Source of the DNA: Hyphomicrobiales bacterium
Lineage (GTDB): Bacteria > Pseudomonadota > Alphaproteobacteria > Rhizobiales > Beijerinckiaceae
NCBI GenBank assembly: GCA_015655535.1
Contig: JAATEW010000157.1
Location: forward strand, 1 to 29,016
Reading direction: 5' to 3'
Length of the DNA: 29,016 nt
In this document: piece after piece, positions 1 through 6,100 of the stretch
Layout: every line of letters begins with the position of its first letter
Numbering within the stretch: position 1 is the stretch's first letter
Translations under genes and position numbers: made by a program
Notes under the pieces: generated by a model
The model's input: only the letters and a program-made list of their open reading frames with translations
What the model was told of the DNA's origin: nothing
Databases searched by the model: none

Positions 1-46
1 CCGTGCGATCCTTGATGACTTTGAAACGGTTCATGGCGATGAACAT
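1..46 (-). CDS. Start of ABM-type (antibiotic biosynthesis monooxygenase-like) protein, partial
   Basis: Only the first 15 codons are in the window, reading leftward off the edge: MFIAMNRFKVIKDRT. This opening strand is typical of the small dimeric ferredoxin-like ABM fold, which includes heme-degrading monooxygenases of the HmuQ/HmuD and IsdG type. A purine-rich Shine-Dalgarno sequence (GAGGAC) lies 5-8 bases before the ATG. The gene is divergent from hemP, with a shared 243-bp upstream region, and this pairing favours a role in heme or iron use. The family call rests on the N-terminus and context only. A generic ABM protein of unknown substrate is equally compatible. Confidence 0.55.
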   Translation of the reverse strand, partial: MFIAMNRFKVIKDRT

Positions 47-159
47 GGGCTGTCCTCAATCTTTCTCGTGAGCCGGAACCTATGGCGCAGCGCGTGCCCC
101 GGCAAGGGCACTTCCGCAAAGCTTTATTTCAACGGTTGATTGCCACGTCATGACTTGAC

Positions 160-207
160 TATTCGTAAGAATACAAAGTAGTTGTGCGAGTATTTGATAA
201 GAATACT
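160..207. promoter_or_regulatory. Paired AT-rich palindromes between ABM gene and hemP (candidate operator)
   Basis: Two palindromes sit in an AT-rich island: TATTC-GTAA-GAATA at 160-173 and AGTATT-7 nt-AATACT at 189-207. Both contain TAAGAATAC (166-174 and 198-206), so identical half-sites recur 32 bp apart, about three helical turns. The placement between two divergent heme/iron-type genes suggests binding by a dimeric regulator. The regulator is not identified, and neither a RirA nor a Fur consensus is evident. Confidence 0.4.
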
Positions 208-212
208 TTTGA

Positions 213-229
213 TTTGTTCTAGTTCTAAA
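213..229 (+). promoter_or_regulatory. Candidate Irr (ICE) box upstream of hemP
   Basis: The 17-bp stretch TTTGTTCTAGTTCTAAA has a perfect right half (TTCTAAA), the expected pyrimidine and purine around the centre, and the first three bases of the rhizobial ICE motif TTTAGAAYNRTTCTAAA. The rest of the left half does not match. It lies about 60 bp before the hemP start. Irr control of hmuP-type genes is known in rhizobia. Use of this degenerate site is inference. Confidence 0.35.
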
Positions 230-289
230 CAAGTGGAGCGGCATTATTGAACCACATCGTCTCAATCCGGCCGGCGTGGGGAGACGGAC

Positions 290-469
290 ATGGCCGATGA
301 AAAAGCCGAGCAACCACCGGCATCGAGGGAAGACCGGCCAAAGCCCGACGTGCCCGTCATCAATGTGCGCGACCTCATGGCCGATTCACGCGAAGCCGTG
401 CTGATCCACGAAGGCGAACGCTATCGGTTGCGGATTACCGCCAAAGACAAGCTCATTTTGACGAAGTGA
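290..469 (+). CDS. hemP: Hemin uptake protein HemP/HmuP
   Basis: This 59-residue protein has a disordered, charged N-terminus (Asp/Glu/Pro-rich, residues 1-22). A compact HemP domain follows: VRDLM near residues 26-30, then EAVLIHEGERYRLRIT and the family-typical ending KLILTK. HemP/HmuP proteins are normally 50-70 residues. In Bradyrhizobium HmuP is known as a coactivator, with Irr, of heme-uptake genes. The start is the ATG after a GGGGAGA ribosome binding site; there is no earlier in-frame start with comparable support. The gene is divergent from the ABM-like gene and convergent with the ice-binding autotransporter. No TonB receptor or hmuSTUV genes are visible in the window. Confidence 0.85.
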   Translation: MADEKAEQPPASREDRPKPDVPVINVRDLMADSREAVLIHEGERYRLRITAKDKLILTK

Positions 470-479
470 TCCGGTGCTG

Positions 480-525
480 GAGCATCGCTCACAACAGTCG
501 GCGGTTTTGCGCGCAAACGATGCTC
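480..525. terminator. Stem structure between convergent hemP and autotransporter genes
   Basis: The arms GAGCATCG (480-487) and CGATGCTC (518-525) are perfectly complementary. The 30-base loop contains a 12-bp palindrome, TTTGCGCGCAAA (506-517). It lies between two converging genes, as a bidirectional terminator would, but there is no T-run on either strand. The structure is visible; termination is inference. Confidence 0.35.
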
Positions 526-566
526 TGCGGTCTTCAATCTCAAGCGCGCAAAGAACACGGCCTCCT

Positions 567-2564
567 TCACCAGATGTAGCGCAACACGCCCATGCCGGTA
601 TATCTCTGCGCGTTCTCGGCGAATTCGCCATCGAACCGCACGGCGGCTGAAAATCCATTCTTGAACCAGACCTCCGCCTCGAGCGAGGTGAGCGCCGAAT
701 CGCGGGGCGGCGATGCGCCGGTCACACTGAAGTTCGATCCGGGCAAGCTTTCAAACATCGCATTTATGCTCGGCCTGGACCAATGATCGTTGGCCCAGGC
801 CGCGCGGGTGCGCAGCACCGGGGTCGTCCCATATTCGGCCGGTATGGCCCAATCGACCCAAGCGCCGAGTTCGGTACGAGTCGTGGTGATCGTTTGCGAC
901 GCGTATGAAAGCGCGAAGGTCGGCAGGCCCAAGGCAGCACCTTCGCTGTAGGCAGGCGTGAAGAAGCTTTGCGCCTGCACGGCGGCATAAGGAATAAAGC
1001 CCGTCCGGCCCGGTAAGCCGACATAGGGAAGAGCAAAGCGATAGCCGCCTTCGATCCGGCCGCCGATGTTATTGGTCGAGAAATTGGCGGTGAGATGGTC
1101 GATCTCCGTCAGACTCACATAGCGGTCGGTGGTCGCGCGGCTCCAGGCATAGGCGAGCGCGCCGGAGAGATAGGCCGCATCGATCCGCGTCGAGGCATAA
1201 ACGGCCGCCTGCGCCATGTCGCTATGTCCGCTGCCAAGCGCGTCCGACAGACCAAAACGCGTGCCGCCTCCGCCCAGCGCGAAACCGGCCACAGTATTTG
1301 GCAGAACGAGATAGTCGAGACCAACGACGGAACCGGCCGTGCTGATCGACCTGTCATGGCTTCCAACTCCAGCCGGGTCGCCGTACCCCTGGCCTTGCCC
1401 GCCATAACCCGCAGTCCAGATGCCCCATCGGCTTGGTTCCGGGCCGACGGGATCAGCAGGCAATGGCCCCTTGGTGATCAAAGGGCGCCGCACGGGTGTT
1501 TCCGAGAAGGGGCGGTTGTCTCCGGCAAATGGATTCATCACCAGCGACAGGAAGGAATTCATCGCTTGCGTGCCTGCCTGTGCGGCGCCGGTGCCAGCCT
1601 CTCCCGAAAGCTGGTCGAACGCCGCCGCGAGCTGGGCAGACGACGAAAATGCAATCAAGTTTGCGAAAGCAGCGGGCAAAGTCCCGCCATTCCTGACGTA
1701 ATTATCGATGCTGATGGCGACGGCGCGTTCGTTGCTCGTGGCATTGGACGGCAGCCCGGCCAAAGCGCCGGCACCCGTAACCGAACCGCCGCCGCTGCCT
1801 CCCCCGCCGCCACCGCCACCACCGCCTCCAGACGTGCAGACTGTGATCGTATTGCTATTCAAGGTAACCGCGCCGTTTTGCGCCAAAGCGGCGCCGCAAA
1901 TGATCGTCGCGCCCGCATCAAGCGTGATGCTCGTCAACGCGAGAATATCTCCCTGGAACGACGTAGATGTACCAAGCGTCGCGGAACTGCCGACCCTGAA
2001 AAACACATGGCTCGCCTGAGCCCCGTTGATGAGCAAAATGCTCGAAGCGCTGGCCGTGGTCAGCGTGCTGCCGATGTTGAAGATGAAGATGGAATTGGAA
2101 TTGCCTTGCCCGTTGAGAACCAGGGTTCCGGTTAATTGTGCCGAGGTATTGAAACCGTAGACGCCCGCGATGAGGTTCTTGCCGCCAAGATCCTGACCCG
2201 TAAGGTTTACCGTGATCGGCGTGGCGGCCAGCTGATTATAGGCCGTAATATCGTCCAACTGAGCCTGTTGCGCGACCGCGTTGCCTGCGGAAATGGTGGA
2301 TGGAGCGACCACCAGGCCGGGCGGAAACCCGGCCACCGTCGTGCCGGGCCAGACACCGAGATTTCCATTGATCACGCTTGAGCCGGTATTGGTCACCGTC
2401 GAGCCGGCCAATACGCCATAGCTTCCTGCGGTGCCAAGAGACGGCGCCTGAGCGCGGGCCGAAGACGCCGCGATCACCATCAGCCCAAGAGCCGCGCAAA
2501 CTGTGGTCACACCCCGCATTGCGGGAAATTCGGTACATAAGAAAGATGAACGCGAGGCTGCCAC
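567..2564 (-). CDS. DUF3494 ice-binding domain fused to an autotransporter beta-barrel
   Basis: This 665-residue predicted outer-membrane protein starts at a GTG, 8 bases after a clear AGGAG. The order is: signal peptide (about 1-39, hydrophobic VCAALGLMVIAASSARAQA), DUF3494 ice-binding-like domain (about 43-243, with the LGTAGSYGVLAGSTV opening and the IFIFNIGSTL and VFFRVGSSATLG segments), a glycine hinge (246-260, eleven Gly then Ser-Gly-Gly-Gly), a helical segment (about 278-345), a Pro-rich spacer, and an autotransporter barrel (about 378-665) ending in an aromatic residue (Trp). An alternative ATG at 2519 would shorten the signal peptide. DUF3494 folds are beta-solenoids that bind ice in psychrophiles, but many homologues act as adhesins or have unknown ligands, so ice binding is not established here. 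The barrel implies surface display. An 86-codon frame ends just upstream on the same strand. Confidence 0.85.
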   Translation of the reverse strand: MAASRSSFLCTEFPAMRGVTTVCAALGLMVIAASSARAQAPSLGTAGSYGVLAGSTVTNTGSSVINGNLGVWPGTTVAGFPPGLVVAPSTISAGNAVAQQAQLDDITAYNQLAATPITVNLTGQDLGGKNLIAGVYGFNTSAQLTGTLVLNGQGNSNSIFIFNIGSTLTTASASSILLINGAQASHVFFRVGSSATLGTSTSFQGDILALTSITLDAGATIICGAALAQNGAVTLNSNTITVCTSGGGGGGGGGGGSGGGSVTGAGALAGLPSNATSNERAVAISIDNYVRNGGTLPAAFANLIAFSSSAQLAAAFDQLSGEAGTGAAQAGTQAMNSFLSLVMNPFAGDNRPFSETPVRRPLITKGPLPADPVGPEPSRWGIWTAGYGGQGQGYGDPAGVGSHDRSISTAGSVVGLDYLVLPNTVAGFALGGGGTRFGLSDALGSGHSDMAQAAVYASTRIDAAYLSGALAYAWSRATTDRYVSLTEIDHLTANFSTNNIGGRIEGGYRFALPYVGLPGRTGFIPYAAVQAQSFFTPAYSEGAALGLPTFALSYASQTITTTRTELGAWVDWAIPAEYGTTPVLRTRAAWANDHWSRPSINAMFESLPGSNFSVTGASPPRDSALTSLEAEVWFKNGFSAAVRFDGEFAENAQRYTGMGVLRYIW
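1785..1829 (-). repeat. Glycine-codon microsatellite encoding the hinge
   Basis: Fifteen consecutive codons encode eleven Gly, one Ser and three Gly. On the plus strand this is a run of CCN triplets, mostly CCG and CCA. The tract separates the ice-binding-like domain from the barrel half. Triplet slippage here would change hinge length without breaking frame. Confidence 0.8.
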
Positions 2565-2581
2565 GATGCTGACTCCTGATC

Positions 2582-2842
2582 TCAGTCTGCGGGTTGCATT
2601 TCAGTCGACGCGGCACGGGTCTTGAGACCTTCTTCACGCAACTTGACCGGCGATCTTGACGCCAGGCGTCGAGCCAAGGCCGGTGCATCCGGTGAAATCA
2701 GCGAAGCTTCGGCGGCGGCGGCATTGTTTCGTCGCAAGCGCGAGGCGCCGAGCCACTCCAACGCCTTCACCTCGCGCCGAACTTCGGCGGAAAATGCGCA
2801 CGGATCAGCTTCCAGCCGGACAGTGATTTGATTTAATTTCAT
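2582..2842 (-). CDS. Hypothetical small protein upstream of the autotransporter
   Basis: This 86-codon frame begins MKLNQITVRLEADP and ends 17 bases before the GTG start of the ice-binding autotransporter, as a co-transcribed partner would. It is Ala/Arg/Glu-rich, probably helical in the middle (SAEVRREVKALEWLGASRLRR), with no signal peptide, membrane segment or recognised domain. Codon use is GC3-rich, as in the neighbours. The ribosome binding site before the ATG is poor (AT-rich sequence), and a 69-codon frame overlaps on the other strand, so coding status is uncertain. I do not recognise the family. Confidence 0.4.
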   Translation of the reverse strand: MKLNQITVRLEADPCAFSAEVRREVKALEWLGASRLRRNNAAAAEASLISPDAPALARRLASRSPVKLREEGLKTRAASTEMQPAD

Positions 2843-2960
2843 AGATCTAATTTAGATAATCAGATTAAAAATTTCTAAAAAATGGATTATTTCTGAATCA
2901 GACGTCAAATATTGATGCAAAAATACAACTCGATACATCGTATAATGGCTCAATTAATTC

Positions 2961-2993
2961 GTGTTTATACTTATGTAGTATAAGTATAAACAC
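2961..2993. promoter_or_regulatory. Perfect 13-bp inverted repeat in AT-rich upstream region
   Basis: The arms GTGTTTATACTTA (2961-2973) and TAAGTATAAACAC (2981-2993) match perfectly around a 7-base spacer. The repeat lies about 120 bp upstream of the small gene that precedes the autotransporter, inside an AT-rich stretch of about 160 bp in a GC-rich genome. No T-run follows on the minus strand, so an operator for a dimeric regulator is more likely than a terminator for the flavoprotein gene ending at 3067. Confidence 0.55.
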
Positions 2994-3066
2994 TGACAAT
3001 CGGAGATGGAAAGCCGGCCGCGGCGACAGCGGACTCAAGGACTGTCGATTCGCTCGATGATCCTGT

Positions 3067-4257
3067 TCAGCCATCCCGCAGGGCGTCGAGGCCCGTCTTG
3101 CCGCTGAGCCTCGCACCGAAGGTCAGAATCGCGGGAAAGCGTGCGATGACAGGCCCAAGCAGTAAGGCAGCGGCGGGCCGCATGGCGAGATGCGCGAAGA
3201 GCGAAGCCGCATGGATGCGCGGCGCAAAGCTCTGCCGCCATCGCGTCGCGTAAGCCGCGCCTATGGCATCGAGGTCGCGCCCCTGCCCGGCATCAGTGCG
3301 GCTCAGTAGACGCGCCAGAAGCCAGCCGGACTGCATTGCCATGCTGATGCCTTCGGCGACGATCGGGTGCGCCTCGCCGGCGACATTGCCGACGCGGAAG
3401 ACGCCCTGCGCATAGCGCGGCCTGATGCCAGGCGCGATCGGACCGGCGGCGAGCGGCGACGATTCGAATGACGCGCCCTGCAATGTCTCGCGCACGCCCC
3501 GGCAGTGCATTTTGATATGAGCGAAGACAGCTTCTGCTGCGCCGCCTTGATGGTCACGCCGCGCGTCTTGCAACGCATCGCGGCGGATGCAGCAGGTGAG
3601 TGACAGAGAGCCACCGCTGCTATTGACCATGCCGCCATAGCCGCCGGGAAAAACAATCAGCGGCATCAAATCGGAGGGAAGCGCCGCGTCGCGGAAACAC
3701 GCCTTGAAGGCGAGAAGATCGCTTGGCCGATGTGGCCGGGTATTCTGCGTCGGCAGATCGCCGCGTTCCCAGGAACCATGCGCGATGACGGCAACCGGCG
3801 CGCGGATCTCTTTGGTCTCGGTTCCGCCCGTGACGGTGCAGACAAAGCCCGCACCGTCGGGCGCGAGCGCGGTCGCGCGCCAAGGCATCAGCAGCGTGGT
3901 TCCGGCCTGCACCGCCTTTTGGACGAGGAGATCGTCGAGCCTTTCGCGCGCCATGGCAAATCCCCGGCCGGAACACTCTCCGGCGTGCCGAGGCATAGGT
4001 GCGGTGACGATCCTCGCACCTGCAAAGATCCCGACGCGGCATATCTCCGGGCCGGCCTCGGCATGGATCTCGGCGTCGATGCCAAGCTCGGCAAAGAGCA
4101 TCGCATTGGTCGCCGACATGAACTCGCCGCAGAGTTTTTTACGCGGGAACAGCACTTTTTCGATCAGTGCGACCGACCATCCCGCACGCGCGAGCGCGAG
4201 CGCCGTCGTCGCACCGGCCGGCCCCGCACCGATGATGACAGCATCATAGCGTGTCAT
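3067..4257 (-). CDS. FAD-dependent oxidoreductase, geranylgeranyl-reductase-like
   Basis: This 396-residue flavoprotein has an N-terminal Rossmann FAD motif (VIIGAGPAGATTALALARAG, about residues 7-26). It also has the FPRKKLCGE signature (37-45) common in the geranylgeranyl reductase/PHBH-like group, and the second FAD-contact motif VGNVAGEAHP (289-298) followed by AEGISMAMQSG. The start chosen at 4257 makes an ATGA overlap with the methyltransferase stop; an upstream in-frame extension to 4323 would lie wholly inside that gene. As the last gene of the polyketide operon it probably hydroxylates or reduces the methylated type III polyketide. Substrate and reaction are inference. Confidence 0.85.
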   Translation of the reverse strand: MTRYDAVIIGAGPAGATTALALARAGWSVALIEKVLFPRKKLCGEFMSATNAMLFAELGIDAEIHAEAGPEICRVGIFAGARIVTAPMPRHAGECSGRGFAMARERLDDLLVQKAVQAGTTLLMPWRATALAPDGAGFVCTVTGGTETKEIRAPVAVIAHGSWERGDLPTQNTRPHRPSDLLAFKACFRDAALPSDLMPLIVFPGGYGGMVNSSGGSLSLTCCIRRDALQDARRDHQGGAAEAVFAHIKMHCRGVRETLQGASFESSPLAAGPIAPGIRPRYAQGVFRVGNVAGEAHPIVAEGISMAMQSGWLLARLLSRTDAGQGRDLDAIGAAYATRWRQSFAPRIHAASLFAHLAMRPAAALLLGPVIARFPAILTFGARLSGKTGLDALRDG

Positions 4258-4961
4258 GCCACCTCGCGGCGCGCCGAAAAAACATGCGTGAACGGACCTG
4301 CGCGCCGCTCGCTCAAACGCCATGCCGGCTCGACGGGCCAGACGCCGGAGAGTTCGCGATCCTTGAAGCCCGCTTCGACGCTGACGCGTGCGTCATGGCG
4401 GCTGACATCATTGCAGCCGATCGCCCCGATCATGCGGCTCGCCGTCCATGCGAGCGCCGCGCGGCAGGGCTCCGCCGCGACGAAAAGCTTCGTTCGGCTC
4501 GCCACGCCCGCGAGCAAACTGCGCAGCGCGGCACCTTCGAAATGATGGAGAAAAAGATTGGCCGTGATCGCGTCATAGGGCTGAGGCGCGGCGGGGCTCA
4601 GCGCGTCGAAGACGTCCGCCGTCTTCGTCTCGACCAGCCAGCCGAGACCGACAAAGCCAGCGCGTGTCGCCTCATTCACGATATCCTGCCGGTCAAGCAA
4701 AGTGACCGTGACGCCCGGCCAAATAGGCGCGAGACGGCACGCGACGCGCAGCATGAAACTGCCGTCGCCCGCGCCGAGTTCGAGGAGAGTGCGCGGCGGT
4801 TCGCGGGCGCCCGCGCGCAGGGCATCCGCCACGATCGCATCATGCCGCATGATCCAATTGAGCCGGACGAGATCGCGCCGCGAGCCGATCGCGCGCTCGT
4901 CGGTTGAAGGCAAAGCGTCGAGCCATTCGGGGGTCAATCGACGTGCCGCGAGGAACGACAT
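4254..4961 (-). CDS. SAM-dependent methyltransferase of the type III PKS operon
   Basis: This is a 235-residue class I methyltransferase. Motif I is LLELGAGDGSF (about 59-69), an acidic residue ends the next strand (VTLLDRQDI), and a post-core LFLHHFEG segment resembles UbiE/CcoQ-type polyketide methyltransferases. The ATG at 4961 is chosen because it has a purine-rich upstream stretch (AGAGATGG) and follows a hairpin. A TTG at 5009 would add 16 residues but lies in the hairpin arm. The gene lies between the type III PKS and the flavoprotein and overlaps the latter by ATGA. It likely O- or C-methylates the PKS product. Confidence 0.85.
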   Translation of the reverse strand: MSFLAARRLTPEWLDALPSTDERAIGSRRDLVRLNWIMRHDAIVADALRAGAREPPRTLLELGAGDGSFMLRVACRLAPIWPGVTVTLLDRQDIVNEATRAGFVGLGWLVETKTADVFDALSPAAPQPYDAITANLFLHHFEGAALRSLLAGVASRTKLFVAAEPCRAALAWTASRMIGAIGCNDVSRHDARVSVEAGFKDRELSGVWPVEPAWRLSERRAGPFTHVFSARREVA

Positions 4962-4994
4962 CGGTCCATCTCTTGTTTGGCCGCATAATCTCGT

Positions 4995-5017
4995 CCAAAA
5001 AGTCGGCAACTTTTTGG
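4995..5017. other. Intercistronic hairpin between PKS and methyltransferase genes
   Basis: The perfect 9-bp arms CCAAAAAGT and ACTTTTTGG enclose a 5-base loop. GTCC and GGGAC extend the stem with one bulged G. It begins 10 bases after the PKS stop and ends before the methyltransferase ATG at 4961. It is the only sizeable gap between the four overlapping or nearly overlapping genes of the operon, so it could tune expression by processing, partial termination or blocking re-initiation. The role is inference. Confidence 0.5.
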
Positions 5018-5026
5018 GACCATGCT

Positions 5027-6100
5027 TTAATTTCCAGTGTGAAACAGCATGGTCTCGGCGACGAGGCCGGGACCGAAGGCCATGCCGCAGCCCGACGCGC
5101 GCTTGTGTTCGGCCTGCAGCATCGCTTTCAAGACAAACATCACGGTCGCCGACGACATATTGCCGAAGCGGCGCAAAACGTCGCGCGACGCATTAAGCGC
5201 AGAAGGGCCGAGCCGCAGCGCGTGCTGGACGGCATCGAGCACCGAGCGGCCGCCCGGATGCACGGCCCAAAGATCGATCGACGGCACTTTAGCGCCGGCC
5301 AGAATCGCATCGGTCTCGATGGCGAGCGCCTTATGGATGATCGAAGGCACCATCCCCGACAAGATCATGTCGAAGCCGGATTCTCTTATGTGCCAGGTGA
5401 TCAGATCGCTCGTATCGGGCGCGAGCACGGTATGAAAACGATCCATCGCAATACCGGTTGGCTCGGCACTGATGAGGCTCGCCGCACAGCCGTCCGCAAA
5501 GATCATGAACGACAGGATCTGCTCCATGTCGTCGGTTTCCTTGAGATGCAGCGTGCAGAGTTCGAGATTGACGGTGAGCACGCGGGCATTCGGTTCCGAC
5601 CGCACGATATGGCGCGCAAGCTTCAGCGCGTTCATCGCCGCGTAACAGCCCATGAAGCCGATCATGGTGCGCTCGACCGAAGGATGAAGCCCGCAGCGCT
5701 CGACGATTTCGAGGTCCAATCCAGGCGCTGAAAAGCCGGTGCAGCAGGTAATCAACAGATGCGTGATGGTGGAGCGATCGGCGCGCAAACCGAGTTGCTC
5801 GACCGCGTCGATCGCGAGTTGCGGTGCCAGCCGTTCGAAGGCGCGCATGCGCGCCGCCGTATTGGGAAATTGGCCGCGCACATAGAAGCCATCGTGGTCG
5901 AGCGCGCCATTGCTCAAATCGGTCCGTGGCAGAAAGTAAGAATAGCGGTGGTCGATGCCGCCTCGATCGGCCATGCGCTGAAAGGCTTGGAGCTTGCGCG
6001 GATTATCGCCGAGCTGGGAGAAGGCAAAGCTGAGAAAAGCCGTGTGAACGTCATTGTCCGGCACGGCGGTCGCGATCTTGTTGATATAGGCAGTCGTCAT
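5027..6100 (-). CDS. Type III polyketide synthase (chalcone synthase-like)
   Basis: This 357-residue protein has the complete thiolase-fold catalytic triad: Cys152 in GFMGCYAAMNA, His281 in WAVHPGGRSVLDA and Asn314 in RFGNMSSATV. The C-terminal GFGPG-type loop reads AFGPGL (about 341-346). Length and motifs fit a functional enzyme. Type III PKSs condense malonyl-CoA onto acyl-CoA starters to give alkylpyrones, alkylresorcinols or phloroglucinols. The clustering with a methyltransferase and flavoprotein resembles bacterial alkylresorcinol/quinone loci, but the starter is not predictable here. The ATG overlaps the stop of the MFS gene (ATGA), indicating translational coupling. Confidence 0.95.
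   Translation of the reverse strand: MTTAYINKIATAVPDNDVHTAFLSFAFSQLGDNPRKLQAFQRMADRGGIDHRYSYFLPRTDLSNGALDHDGFYVRGQFPNTAARMRAFERLAPQLAIDAVEQLGLRADRSTITHLLITCCTGFSAPGLDLEIVERCGLHPSVERTMIGFMGCYAAMNALKLARHIVRSEPNARVLTVNLELCTLHLKETDDMEQILSFMIFADGCAASLISAEPTGIAMDRFHTVLAPDTSDLITWHIRESGFDMILSGMVPSIIHKALAIETDAILAGAKVPSIDLWAVHPGGRSVLDAVQHALRLGPSALNASRDVLRRFGNMSSATVMFVLKAMLQAEHKRASGCGMAFGPGLVAETMLFHTGN

Noticed and set aside
1095..2135. Long plus-strand frame of 346 codons
   Set aside because: It is antisense to the autotransporter gene, has no domain, is Arg-rich as expected from a GC-rich shadow frame, and lacks a ribosome binding site.
3704..4545. Plus-strand frames opposite the flavoprotein and methyltransferase genes
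   Set aside because: They are shadows of two genes that have clear FAD and SAM motifs.
4962..5009. TTG start for the methyltransferase at 5009
   Set aside because: The TTG lies in the arm of a hairpin and lacks a good ribosome binding site; the ATG at 4961 fits the domain better.
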